A DNA stretch of 64,000 nt from contig NZ_CP073142.1 in NCBI RefSeq assembly GCF_023035675.1, positions 1 to 64,000 of the forward strand. Reading direction: 5' to 3'. Origin of the DNA: Borrelia hermsii DAH (lineage in GTDB: Bacteria > Spirochaetota > Spirochaetia > Borreliales > Borreliaceae). Under the pieces are notes generated by a model that searched no databases, was not told the origin of the DNA, and saw nothing but the letters and a program-made list of their open reading frames with translations. Shown here piece after piece: positions 9,041 through 17,994 of this stretch (position 1 is the first letter of the stretch; every line of letters starts with the position of its first letter). The position numbers and the translations under genes are program-made.

Positions 9041-9579
9041 AATATTACAAATTAATATATTTTATTATATGATAATAAATATTAAGTTTCAACATTATTA
9101 AGCTTCTGTACTAATATTCATTTACAAATATCCTTGAAAAGCTTATTAGCATATCTCCTCTGTTCATCTCCTCAAGTGAATACATTACTTATGCTTGTAT
9201 TTCAAATTTAACTGGAAAATTTCTTAGCGGTTTGTGTTTATTGGTAGATGCGAGATTACACTTGAACTTACTATTTCTATGCTTATAAGTAAGGTTCAAC
9301 ATTAAAAGATTATTGGCAAACTTTCTGTTATTCCCGAGCTTTTCAACATTAATAAATCTATAGCTTTTGAGAACTCAATTATTTTAAATCCTATTTTAGA
9401 TACTCCTTTCTATTAGCTAGTCTCTTTAATTAAGGTAACTACTACGTATACTTTAACAAATTTGGACTAACTGAAAAAGTTAAGATTTTAATAATCCGGA
9501 CTATACAAGCACCACCATAAACTTTTATAGCATAACCACAGGAACTTTTAAAGAAAATTTAAAATTTTTTTAAAAAAAC

Positions 9580-9608
9580 TTGAAATAAATAATTTTTTGA
9601 ACTAATAA
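9580..9608 (+). promoter_or_regulatory. Candidate sigma-70 promoter
   Basis: TTGAAA (9580-9585), a 17-nt spacer and TAATAA (9603-9608). No gene follows, but an intrinsic terminator lies about 90 nt downstream. Confidence 0.3.
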
Positions 9609-9614
9609 TTAATT

Positions 9615-9708
9615 ACCAAATACTTTAATTTTTCAAAAGGAAGATTGTTTACTCACAATGTTTTATACATTCTTTTAAATGTCCCCTTTATCAAGGGGGC
9701 TTTTTTTC
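9615..9708 (+). ncRNA. Candidate small RNA (promoter to terminator, no ORF)
   Basis: The candidate promoter at 9580-9608 and the terminator at 9682-9708 enclose about 95 nt with no convincing reading frame. It could equally be the leftover 3' end of a lost gene. Confidence 0.25.
9682..9708 (+). terminator. Strong intrinsic terminator without an upstream gene
   Basis: CCCCTT-TATC-AAGGGG is followed directly by GGCTTTTTTT. It is plus-oriented, while the nearest upstream genes are on the minus strand. Confidence 0.6.
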
Positions 9709-10009
9709 AATCCATTTCTTAAAGGCATAAATATTCTATTCCACATATATCCAACTTTACATTAAGTATTAGCCTAAAATACACACATCAAATTAACAGA
9801 ATCACTAATTGTGCTATTCATTTTAAACTTATTTTATTACATCAAAGCATAACATTCTAATCAGACCAAAAGACTAGCAATGCTCAAACTGAGATCAAGA
9901 ACAAACAAAATCTAAAGGTTAAAGCAATTTTAGGTAAAGCTCACTTTAATACACTTTCTCAAGTACTATCAGATTTATGAAGTATATTTATTGTAAAAGG
10001 AGACATTAT

Positions 10010-10794
10010 ATGGAGCATGTAAAAACAATCATCATTGCAGCACTGCTACTAACGATCAATTGCAAACTAGATAATAAAAGACTAAAGGCAGAGAAGTGAT
10101 ACTAAAACAGCAAAAGAAAATACAAAATCTGTAGAAGAATCTATTGCAGGACAAGTAAGCAAATTTACAGGATTAGCAGTAACTGAAATTAAAGCTTTAA
10201 GTACATAAGAACTCGCTAAGATTACTGCTGAGGCAAAAGCAAATTCTAAAAACTCTAAAAAGGGAATTGATAATTTTAGAAAAACTACAGGTAAAGCAAA
10301 ATTAGAAGTAAATGATATCCCAAATTTTATTAAAGCAATTAAAGATTCTGCTGAAAAGATTGAAATAGCATTCAAAGCATTATTAAATGCAGGATACAAT
10401 GGGCCTGTAGCAAATGCTGTCAAGAGTAACATAGATAGTGGGATAAAAAATGCTGACTTTACTGGATAAGTTATTAGACACAACTACCAGGATAACTCAT
10501 AATGGTAGAAAACTAGGGATTAAAGGGACAATAGAGAAATTTAATACACATAATCCAAGATTACAAATTTATATTAATGAATCTCGGGCTAACGCTAACA
10601 TGAAAGCATACATAAGGGTTATTATGACAAATGTAAGTAGATATTTTTTAATGGTGTCTATGATGAGTTAAAACGACAATTTAGACCAAGCTCCAAGTAA
10701 TCTTAAAGAAGCTTTGACATCTCTAAAAGAGGCTGCCGACTCTATAAGCACTGCAGCAGGAATAATTGAGCTATGTTTTAATAGCAATTATTAA
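10010..10794 (+). pseudogene. Decayed helical lipoprotein gene
   Basis: AAAAGGAGACATTAT precedes an ATG and a lipoprotein signal (MEHVKTIIIAALLLTINCKL, Cys18). After about 28 codons the frame stops. The next frame continues (ENTKSVEESIAGQVSKFTGL) with an in-frame TAA near 10207, then a long Ala/Lys-rich stretch (ELAKITAEAKANSKNSKKGI). Another stop near 10467 follows, then an open segment to 10671 and a last one (NLKEALTSLKEAADSISTAA) ending at 10794. The whole would be about 255 mostly helical residues. I do not recognise the family. Confidence 0.5.
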
Positions 10795-10937
10795 TCAATT
10801 AAATATCATTAACGATATACTAAGAAAATGTCTTTATAACATTATATTGGCATATCTTCTATTTTTAATAAGCGTATAAATCTTTGTTTAGGCAACTTAA
10901 GTATTTCTGGTCATAAATAAACATGTAATTATCATAT

Positions 10938-11111
10938 TTATTTGAAAATAAAGCCCGCTATTATAGTAATTACATTATACGTAAGCTTATTATGATAATA
11001 ACGCCTTGACAAATCAAATGCAATAGCTTTATGCATACCTACCCTAACAAACTCACTATAAATTTGCTTTTCTGCGATATACGGATTATCCTTAGCCTTT
11101 ACATTCTGCAT
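10938..11111 (-). pseudogene. Truncated Bdr-family protein
   Basis: Starting at the ATG at 11111 (GAGGG upstream) the frame gives 57 residues. Residues 13-43 (KQIYSEFVRVGMHKAIAFDL then SRRYYHNKLTY) match the conserved N-terminal block of Borrelia Bdr repeat proteins. There, Y-x-E-F/L-x-x-x-G-M-x-x-x-I-A-x-D-L-S-x-R-Y-Y-H-N-x-L-T-Y is normally followed by an acidic helix, repeats and a C-terminal membrane anchor. Here the sequence diverges right after LTY and stops within 13 residues, so repeats and anchor are missing. It is a fragment left by recombination. Bdr function is unknown. Confidence 0.5.
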
Positions 11112-11183
11112 AAACACACCCTCTACTCTATTAGACTTTAAATCTAGATAAATAATCAATAAAAAATAATCTTTAAAAACCAA

Positions 11184-11533
11184 ATAAGCTGCACTAAATT
11201 AGCATTAACTGCAAAACAATTACGGGTATCAATAGACTATAAAGTCAACATTACACTTAACTAACTATCATTAATGTAATAACTTATTCCTTTTTAAATT
11301 GCGCTTGTATTTCAACAATATGCAATATATGACTAAACATCAATTATTGAATAAGCATTATTATAATGAATATTATATCTTTCCTCTCCACCATCTTGAT
11401 ATTTAAATTTGATATCATATATAATATCAAATAATATACAATATTAAATTACATGAAGTATCAAATAATATACAATGTTATTTGATAAAATATTAATTAA
11501 TATTTGTTAAATTTTACAAGCAAGGAGAATATT
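11184..11533. other. Upstream region of the plus-strand lipoprotein array
   Basis: No gene is visible. The region is very AT-rich, with repeated ATATAATATCAAATAATATACAAT strings near 11416-11475, and holds the promoter of the first array gene. Confidence 0.5.
11396..11425 (+). promoter_or_regulatory. Array promoter, gene at 11534
   Basis: TTGATA, an 18-nt spacer, then TATAAT. This is the first copy of the promoter type reused through the array. It predicts a 5' leader of about 100 nt. Confidence 0.55.
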
Positions 11534-12364
11534 GTGAAAAATTATTTTTTAATCATATATTTTCTAATAATTTTTACCGCTTGCAAATCAGACCTTAACG
11601 AACAAAGAACAAAAGAATTGCATCACAAGGATCAACCAAATTGGACACAGTCAACGCAAAGAGATGGCACATCATCACTACAGACACAGATACAAAAAAA
11701 ATGCAAAGAAGAGGCTGAAAAAAAAGCAAAACAGATGTTAATAAAATCTTTAAGAGAACGGATTCAAAATGTCACGGTTTTAATAGAGAGAGACAAAGCA
11801 AATACTCAAAAGAATGAGCCTGCAGATCAATTTGGAATGAAAAATGGAGCATTTAAAATCATCATAGGCAATCCTAGTCAGAAAGCTTACAATGATCCTG
11901 AAAGTCAAAATAACAGAAGACAATTCTATTCGTCTCTAGGTTACAACGAAGAAAAAATTAGAAGTATTGGGATCATTCTTAATCAAATAACATCTGATGG
12001 TACCAATAGAGGACAATTACACATAGACATCACAAATGCAGGAAGAGCTTACTCGCAATTTTTATTTGAACGAGTAATCGATAAAATAAAAGAAGCTCAA
12101 GACAAGTTTGATTCTCTGGCCCTTCAGGATTTAAGAACAATTAAAATTAAACTTGATTCAATTGAAAAAATAAAGTTACTGTGGCAAAACACTGTAGATA
12201 GTATCACCAAGGATTATGATGATGACAGGGATGGGATTAAAACTGATAGCAAAAAATTAATTGAACATATAAAAGAAAAATATGGCAACCTACTTCAAAA
12301 GGAAATCCCTGCAATCGGCATACTAGCTGGTGATATTAACAAAATTTTAAAAACAATAAATTAG
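11534..12364 (+). CDS. PFam54-type surface lipoprotein
   Basis: A 276-residue lipoprotein with Cys17 (IIFTACKSD). It starts with GTG at 11534 behind CAAGGAGAATATT, the only GTG start in the plus array. A polar Gln/Lys linker runs to about residue 60. The core then shows the array hallmarks: DQFGMKNGAFKII, RRQFYSSLGYNEEKIRSIGI, LRTIKIKLDSIEKIKLLWQN and GIKTDSKKLIEHIKEKYGN. The last motif matches I-K-T-D-V-x-K-L-A-x-H-I-x-x-x-Y of B. burgdorferi PFam54 proteins (CspA/BBA68, BBA64 group), which is why I assign the family. Some PFam54 members bind factor H or other complement proteins; this one's ligand is unknown. Confidence 0.7.
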   Translation: MKNYFLIIYFLIIFTACKSDLNEQRTKELHHKDQPNWTQSTQRDGTSSLQTQIQKKCKEEAEKKAKQMLIKSLRERIQNVTVLIERDKANTQKNEPADQFGMKNGAFKIIIGNPSQKAYNDPESQNNRRQFYSSLGYNEEKIRSIGIILNQITSDGTNRGQLHIDITNAGRAYSQFLFERVIDKIKEAQDKFDSLALQDLRTIKIKLDSIEKIKLLWQNTVDSITKDYDDDRDGIKTDSKKLIEHIKEKYGNLLQKEIPAIGILAGDINKILKTIN

Positions 12365-12403
12365 CAATCTATATTAAACATTATAATAATGAATTTATAA
12401 ACC

Positions 12404-12440
12404 GCAGAAGAGAAGATATCCTCTTTTCTGCTTTTATTTT
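12404..12440 (+). terminator. Intrinsic terminator after the first array gene
   Basis: GCAGAAGAGAAGA and TCCTCTTTTCTGC pair with one bulge, followed by TTTTATTTTT. Confidence 0.6.
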
Positions 12441-12715
12441 TACCTTTATGCTTAAAATTTTTACTTAAATTCAATAAAAAAGATATAAATATGATAAGAC
12501 TTTACTTTAAGACATACAACAATCTATAACTGTCTTAAAGTAAAACTTTAAAATAATCCCTTAGCACAATACATACTATCTTGACAGTAGCATTACTACG
12601 CAGATATACGTGTATAATATTATTTATAGCTATTATTTAATAAATAATATTTAATTGCCATTATTTAATAATAATAAACTATAATTTATTAAATCTTAAA
12701 AGCAAGGGGTATATT

Positions 12716-13504
12716 TTGAAAATCTATTTTTTTGTCATGCCTTTTATAATAATTTTTACTCTAACTACTTGCAACTCAGATCTTGATTTATTTCCAAAAA
12801 CAGGAATAGTAGGCTTGCGCAACTTTCTTGGTAGCTTAGAGCCAAAAGCGATAGAAAAACTTAAAAATGCTTTAATAAATGAGCTAAGAAAAAAAGCTTC
12901 CAATATTAAACCCATATTAGATATACACAATAATGATACCTGGATCGAAGATAGTACTCAATTTGGAATGAAAGGAAATGGCAAGGCATTTGATATGATT
13001 GACAATAAGGCAAATACTCAAAAAGTAAGTAATAATATAAATAAATCAGTTAGAAGGCAATTTTATTTAGCTTTGGAATACGATGAGAAAACAATTAAAG
13101 ACTTAGGAGCAGTTCTTAACCAAATAACAGCAACTATTACTCATAGAAACAATACGCTGCTTACCAAGATCACAAATGCAGCAATAATATACTCTTCCAA
13201 CTATTTTGAACTTGCATTCACAGCGCTCATTAATAAAAAGGATCAACTTGAATCTTTAAATCTTAATACTCTCCTCTTCCTTAAAGAAGCATTTGATATA
13301 CTTGAAAGGATAAGAAATAATTGGAAACAAACTGTAAAAAAGCTTACCAATGATTACATTAATGATAAAAATAATATTAGAACTAACAAAACTAAAATTA
13401 TATCCCACATAACTCATAACTATAGATCGAACTTTACAACCGCAATTAATAGAATTGATACAATAAGTAGTAACATTGCAATAATCTTAAAAGAACTTAG
13501 ATAA
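12716..13504 (+). CDS. PFam54-type surface lipoprotein
   Basis: A 262-residue lipoprotein with Cys19 in TLTTCNSD; the Thr at -1 to -3 is unusual but tolerated in Borrelia. The TTG start at 12716 lies behind AAGGGGTATAT. The linker is short. The core carries WIEDSTQFGMKGNGKAFDMI near residue 70, RRQFYLALEYDEKTIKDLGA near 120, and a terminal RTNKTKIISHITHNY. It has no obvious terminator. A TTGACA box at 12581 and TATAAT at 12613 lie upstream, but their spacing is too wide for one promoter, so the start of transcription is unclear. Confidence 0.65.
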   Translation: MKIYFFVMPFIIIFTLTTCNSDLDLFPKTGIVGLRNFLGSLEPKAIEKLKNALINELRKKASNIKPILDIHNNDTWIEDSTQFGMKGNGKAFDMIDNKANTQKVSNNINKSVRRQFYLALEYDEKTIKDLGAVLNQITATITHRNNTLLTKITNAAIIYSSNYFELAFTALINKKDQLESLNLNTLLFLKEAFDILERIRNNWKQTVKKLTNDYINDKNNIRTNKTKIISHITHNYRSNFTTAINRIDTISSNIAIILKELR

Positions 13505-13693
13505 ACGATGGGGTTAAGCAGAGACATTTAAGAAAGATATATTACATATTTCAAATAATAACCTGATTATTTAACTTTTCCTATTGATATTCAAAATTAA
13601 ATCAATATAATAAATAATAATTATCAATTAATAATAAGCATTGTTATAAAATAAATTAATACCGCATTTAATTTTAAAAACAAGGGGAACACT

Positions 13694-14443
13694 TTGAAAA
13701 ATTATTTTTCTGCAACATTGATTTTCATAACCTTTATTCTAATTGCCTGCAATCCAAATCTTAAACCAGCTCCTAATGAGACAAGAAATAGAAAGGCTAA
13801 AATTCTAATAGATAAACTAATAAGCCAAACTGATAATATTAAACACATACTCAATATACACAACAATGATAAATGGGTCGAAGATAACACTCAATTTGAC
13901 ATGAAGGGAACAAATCAATTATTTGATGTCATTAGCACTGATAATAACAAAAAATATAAGGATAATGAATTTGCCAGGAGAGAAATTTATTTAGCCTTCG
14001 AGTATCACACAAGCTCCATTAGAGAATTTGGGACAATTGCTAACAAATTAGCAGATGGTGCTATTAAAGGCAGTAATCAAGATATTCAACACCTAAACAT
14101 GGTCATAAACCAAGTAAAGCAATATGCTAGAAATTATTTTTTAGCTGCATTCACACCACTAATCAACAAAAAAGATAACCTTACCTCTTTAAGTTTTCGT
14201 GACTTAAGAAAACTTACAAACAAATTCAAAACACTTGAAAATAAAAAACAACAGATTAAAAATACGCTGCTCAGGATAAAAAATGATTTCAATAATAATC
14301 ATAATAATATTAAAACAGGCAGTATCGCTAATTTAATAAAATACCTGACTGTCGATAATAAATATCCTGAACAACTTACATATGCAGCTATTACAATCGA
14401 CTACATATGTAAAGACATTAGCTCAATCTTAGGTAAAATATAA
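13694..14443 (+). CDS. PFam54-type surface lipoprotein, compact
   Basis: At 249 residues this is the shortest full-length member. Cys19 (LIACNPN); TTG start behind CAAGGGGAACAC. Almost no spacer separates the Cys from the helical core. Motifs are WVEDNTQFDMKGTNQLFDVI (Gly of QFGM replaced by Asp), RREIYLAFEYHTSSIREFGT and YARNYFLAAFTPLINKKDNL. The last block links it to the downstream 14861-25792 subgroup, while the first resembles the 12716 gene, so it bridges the two. Confidence 0.65.
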   Translation: MKNYFSATLIFITFILIACNPNLKPAPNETRNRKAKILIDKLISQTDNIKHILNIHNNDKWVEDNTQFDMKGTNQLFDVISTDNNKKYKDNEFARREIYLAFEYHTSSIREFGTIANKLADGAIKGSNQDIQHLNMVINQVKQYARNYFLAAFTPLINKKDNLTSLSFRDLRKLTNKFKTLENKKQQIKNTLLRIKNDFNNNHNNIKTGSIANLIKYLTVDNKYPEQLTYAAITIDYICKDISSILGKI

Positions 14444-14485
14444 ACATTATGTAACATATATTACATCTCAAATAAAGAATAATAA

Positions 14486-14514
14486 TAAGAAGAAAAGGTA
14501 TTCTTTTCTTCTTA
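14486..14514 (+). terminator. Strong hairpin after the 13694 gene
   Basis: A perfect 12-bp stem TAAGAAGAAAAG / CTTTTCTTCTTA lies 42 bases after the stop. No long T-run follows, so efficiency is uncertain. Confidence 0.5.
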
Positions 14515-14749
14515 CTGAGTGTAAGGATTTACGCTTAAGAAATTTACAGATCAGCAAGTGTTATTCAGATATTTAAACACATTTGGGTCTTTGTATGTTT
14601 TATTTATTCAATTTTATTTGTACCATTTGAATGGTACTCTAAACAACATTTAACATCAAAATTCAACCAACATAATCATTATAATTGTTATACATATAAA
14701 TAACATTCTTATAATATGATTACAATAATATTATTCAACTCTTACCATC

Positions 14750-14778
14750 TTGATATTTGAATCAAATAAATATATAAT
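14750..14778 (+). promoter_or_regulatory. Array promoter, gene at 14861
   Basis: TTGATA, 17-nt spacer, TATAAT. The -35 lies in the imperfect palindrome TTGATATTTGAATCAA. Confidence 0.6.
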
Positions 14779-14860
14779 ACCATATAATAACAATTATTAA
14801 CTAATACTTTTGTAAGTAATGTTAATAACTCTGTTTAATCTTGAAAATAAGGAGAATATT

Positions 14861-15673
14861 TTGAAACACAAGGTTTTTATTATATGTATTTTAACAGGCT
14901 TGATTTTACTGGGCTGTAATCAAAATTCAAAGGAGAAGGAAGATCCTACAACACCGGTTGACACAGCCCAACAAGAAAAAGCTGCAAAACAGGCTATTAT
15001 CGATGACTTAACAGCAAAAGCTCAACAAGTAGAAACAGAACTAAGCACACATAAGGATACAGCTTGGGATGAAACTGCACAAGCTTATGACATCTCAGGT
15101 GCCGATCAATTATTTGATGCAATTGAATATGATAATGCTCAGAGTCAAAAAACAAAATACAATGGCAATGATAATGAGAGTAAAAAAGCTAGACGAGAAA
15201 TGTACCTAGCCTTTGCTTATAAGAAAGACGACATTAAAGCTTTTGGGGCACTTGCCAACAAAATGACAGCTCCAGGAGCACCTCCAGAAATGAAGGGTAC
15301 TCTAGAGATGATTGTAGATAATATGAGACAATATGCTAGGGATTTCTACTTAACAGCATTCGATACGCTAACTAGCAAAAAAGATAGGCTTATGGAACTG
15401 ACTCTAAGCGATCTAAAAATACTGAAAACAAAGTTCCATATACTTCTAGCATCAAAAACAAATCTTAAAAGTGCAGCAGATGTAATCATCGGGGACTACA
15501 ATAATGATATAGAAATTGGCGCTGCTAACCCTAAACATAAACTTAAAACTAATGCTACTGCTGAGGAAATAAAAAAGTACTTAGAAGACAAAAAAAATAT
15601 CTTTACGACTGACTTAAATACAGTAAAAAATGACGTTCCCAAGATTATTACAATCTTAAATAAGATTCAATAA
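14861..15673 (+). CDS. PFam54-type surface lipoprotein
   Basis: A 270-residue lipoprotein, Cys19 (LILLGCNQN), TTG start at 14861 behind AATAAGGAGAATATT. It opens the subgroup with DxxAWDE and YDISGADQLFDAIEYDNAQS, then RREMYLAFAYKKDDIKAFGA. The mature N-terminus is a short Lys/Glu linker with no Gly-rich repeat, and its signal peptide is five residues shorter than those of the following seven genes. Only 90 bases separate it from the next gene, which lacks its own promoter, so the two may be co-transcribed. Confidence 0.65.
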   Translation: MKHKVFIICILTGLILLGCNQNSKEKEDPTTPVDTAQQEKAAKQAIIDDLTAKAQQVETELSTHKDTAWDETAQAYDISGADQLFDAIEYDNAQSQKTKYNGNDNESKKARREMYLAFAYKKDDIKAFGALANKMTAPGAPPEMKGTLEMIVDNMRQYARDFYLTAFDTLTSKKDRLMELTLSDLKILKTKFHILLASKTNLKSAADVIIGDYNNDIEIGAANPKHKLKTNATAEEIKKYLEDKKNIFTTDLNTVKNDVPKIITILNKIQ

Positions 15674-15711
15674 GAAGATACATAAATATCGGATATAAAA
15701 TTTATTATAAA

Positions 15712-15747
15712 ACAAGGACAAGAAACACTCTTCTCCTTGTTTTCTTT
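15712..15747 (+). terminator. Terminator/attenuator-like hairpin between two array genes
   Basis: ACAAGGA...TCCTTGT with an extra GAA/TTC pair after a bulge, then TTTTCTTT. It is immediately followed by AAAGGAGAAG, the ribosome-binding site of the gene at 15764. Confidence 0.5.
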
Positions 15748-15763
15748 AAAAAAGGAGAAGATT

Positions 15764-16741
15764 ATGAAATACAAGATTTTTATTATATGTATTTTAACAG
15801 GTTTGTTTCTACCACTCTTAGCTCTGGTTTCTTGCAACTCAGAACCTGAAAAAACAGAGGGAGTAAAATTAGGAGCAAAATCAAATGCAAACACTCTTAC
15901 ACCAAAGCCTGGTCCACGCAAGCACGATCCACCAAAGCCTGGCAAGACTGATCCACTAAAGCCTGATAATCCTGGCGGAGGGGCAGCGGGCAATTCTAGC
16001 GGAGGGGCAGCAGGCAATTCTGGCAGCGGAGCTGCAAACCAACAGGATGAAGCTGCAAAACAGCACATCGTCAATCACTTAACAGCACTTATTGTTCCAT
16101 CAATAAAAGATAACATAAACATATATAATAGTATAACTTGGAATGAGGCTGCAGAAGCTTATGACATCTCAGGCGCCAATCAATTATTTGATGTAATTGA
16201 ATATGATAATGCTCAGAGCCAAAAAACAAAATACAATGGTAATGATGATGAGAGTAAAACAACTAGACGAGAAATGTACCTAGGCTTTGGTTATAATAAA
16301 AACTACATTAAGGCTTTTGGGGCACTTGCAAACAAAATAGCAGCAACTAAAAATGTACAAATGAAAACCGAGCTTGAAAATATGGTGAAGAAGATAAGAG
16401 AATATGGTACAGCTTACCACTTAACAGCATTCAATACGCTAATTAACAAAAAAGATAAGCTTTTGAAGCTGGATCTAAGTGATTTACAAATACTGAAAGC
16501 AAGGTTTGATGCAATTCATCCAACAGAGATAACTATTCTCTTTACATTCAAAGATACAATCTACAGTGATTACGAGCTTAACATAGAAGTTGGTACCGCT
16601 AAACATACACTTCAAGATAATGCTACCGCTGAGGAAATACAAAAGTACCTAAAAGATAAATTCACTTCAGTCGAACCCGACTTCGCTAAAGTCATAGAGG
16701 AAGCTCCCAAGATTGCCGGTATCTTAAATAAGATTCAATAA
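15764..16741 (+). CDS. PFam54-type lipoprotein with Pro/Gly linker
   Basis: A 325-residue lipoprotein with Cys24 (LALVSCNSE). This is one of few array genes before 36 kb with an ATG start (15764, behind AAAGGAGAAG). Residues about 50-95 are a Pro/Gly/Lys linker (PKPGPRKHDPPKPGKTDPLK) ending in two GGAAGNS units. The core runs from about 100: YDISGANQLFDVIEYDNAQS, RREMYLGFGYNKNYIKAFGA, GTAKHTLQDNATAEEIQKYL. No array promoter lies between it and the 14861 gene, so expression should depend on read-through of the intervening hairpin. Confidence 0.65.
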   Translation: MKYKIFIICILTGLFLPLLALVSCNSEPEKTEGVKLGAKSNANTLTPKPGPRKHDPPKPGKTDPLKPDNPGGGAAGNSSGGAAGNSGSGAANQQDEAAKQHIVNHLTALIVPSIKDNINIYNSITWNEAAEAYDISGANQLFDVIEYDNAQSQKTKYNGNDDESKTTRREMYLGFGYNKNYIKAFGALANKIAATKNVQMKTELENMVKKIREYGTAYHLTAFNTLINKKDKLLKLDLSDLQILKARFDAIHPTEITILFTFKDTIYSDYELNIEVGTAKHTLQDNATAEEIQKYLKDKFTSVEPDFAKVIEEAPKIAGILNKIQ

Positions 16742-16796
16742 AATATCAATATCGATTATAAATCTATTACATAATAAATTTGTTATTAAATTTTGT

Positions 16797-16830
16797 AATA
16801 AGGAGAAACATTTTTTTCCTTATTCTTTTT
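16797..16830 (+). terminator. Intrinsic terminator, array type
   Basis: AATAAGGA...TCCTTATT followed by CTTTTT. Same element as after the next six genes; here the inner part of the stem is partly lost (seven T in the loop side). Confidence 0.7.
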
Positions 16831-16847
16831 CGCAGCCTTATACCATC

Positions 16848-16876
16848 TTGATATTTAAATCAAATAAATATATATT
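16848..16876 (+). promoter_or_regulatory. Array promoter, gene at 16953
   Basis: TTGATA, 17-nt spacer, TATATT, with the -35 in TTGATATTTAAATCAA. Confidence 0.55.
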
Positions 16877-16952
16877 ATTTTATTATTAGAATTATTTATT
16901 AATAATATTGCTAATAATATATTTGTTTAATCTTGAAAATAAGGAGAATATT

Positions 16953-17771
16953 TTGAAATACAAGATTTTTATTATATGTATTTTAACAGGTTTGTTTATA
17001 CCTCTCTTAGCTCTGGTTTCTTGCAACTCAGAACATGAAAAAACGGAGGGGGATAAATTTCCTACAAACACACAAAATGAGGCTGAAAAACAGGTTATTG
17101 TCGATAAACTAATAACCTCTATTATTATTCCAGCAATAAAAACCAACATAGACATATATAATAGTACAACTTGGGATGAGACTGCAGAAGCTTATGACAT
17201 CTCAGGTGCCAATCAATTATTTGATGTAATTGAATATGATAATGCTCAGAGCCAAAAAACAAAATACAATGGTAATGATGATGAGAGTAAAACAACTAGA
17301 CGAGAAATGTACCTAAGCCTTCATTATATTTCTAGCATCATTAAAGCTTTTGGAGCACTTGCAAACAAAATGGTAGCAGCTAAAAATGCACAAATGAAAA
17401 CCGAGCTCGAAAATATGGTGGATAAGCTAAGAAAACAGGGGAAAGCTTTCTACTTCACAGCATACAATACGCTAATTACTAAACAAGATAAGCTCTTGAA
17501 GCTGGATCTAAGTGATTTACAAACACTGAAAGTAAAGTTTGATGCAATTAATTCAGCAAATAAAAAGATTTACCCAGCATTCGTAAAGCCAATTACAAAT
17601 GATTACTATAAGAACATAGAAATTGGTACCGCTAAACATACACTTCAAGATAATGCTACCGCTGGGGAAATACAAACTTATCTAAAAGACAAATTCAATT
17701 CAGCTGAACCCCACTTCAATACAATCATAAATGAAGCTACTGATATTGCCAACATCTTAAAGAAGATTTAA
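16953..17771 (+). CDS. PFam54-type surface lipoprotein, no stalk
   Basis: 272 residues, Cys24 (LALVSCNSE), TTG start behind AATAAGGAGAATATT. The signal peptide, 5' leader and core are nearly those of its neighbours, but the Gly/Pro linker is absent: only about 15 polar residues separate the Cys from the core. This makes it the natural stalk-less comparison for the 17995 and 22763 genes. Core motifs are YDISGANQLFDVIEYDNAQS, RREMYLSLHYISSIIKAFGA and GTAKHTLQDNATAGEIQTYL. Confidence 0.65.
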   Translation: MKYKIFIICILTGLFIPLLALVSCNSEHEKTEGDKFPTNTQNEAEKQVIVDKLITSIIIPAIKTNIDIYNSTTWDETAEAYDISGANQLFDVIEYDNAQSQKTKYNGNDDESKTTRREMYLSLHYISSIIKAFGALANKMVAAKNAQMKTELENMVDKLRKQGKAFYFTAYNTLITKQDKLLKLDLSDLQTLKVKFDAINSANKKIYPAFVKPITNDYYKNIEIGTAKHTLQDNATAGEIQTYLKDKFNSAEPHFNTIINEATDIANILKKI

Positions 17772-17829
17772 TAAGATATCAATATCGGCTATAAATCTAT
17801 TGCATAATAAATTTGTTATTAAATTTTGT

Positions 17830-17863
17830 AATAAGGAGAAACATTTTTTTCCTTATTCTTTTT
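17830..17863 (+). terminator. Intrinsic terminator, array type
   Basis: AATAAGGA / TCCTTATT hairpin followed by CTTTTT, 58 bases after the stop of the 16953 gene. Confidence 0.7.
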
Positions 17864-17879
17864 GCATTCTTATACTATC

Positions 17880-17908
17880 TTGATATTTAAATCAAATAAA
17901 TATATATT
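17880..17908 (+). promoter_or_regulatory. Array promoter, gene at 17995
   Basis: TTGATA, 17-nt spacer, TATATT; -35 in TTGATATTTAAATCAA. Confidence 0.55.
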
Positions 17909-17994
17909 ATTTTATAATAAGCATTATTTATTAATAATATTGATAATTATATTATTTAATATATTTGTTTAATCTTGAAAATAAGGAGAATATT

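Larger units (their letters stand above)
9006..10009. other. Largely non-coding interval
   Basis: No ORF could be supported. It contains the 9021-9040 palindrome, a promoter-plus-terminator pair that could define a small RNA (9580-9708), and short open stretches near 9310-9410 that are too brief to call. The distal end carries AAAAGGAGACATTAT in front of the decayed gene at 10010. Confidence 0.4.

Noticed and set aside
10082..10483. 133-codon minus-strand frame
   Set aside because: It is antisense to the decayed lipoprotein gene 10010-10794, which has a ribosome-binding site and signal peptide; the minus frame shows no recognisable feature.
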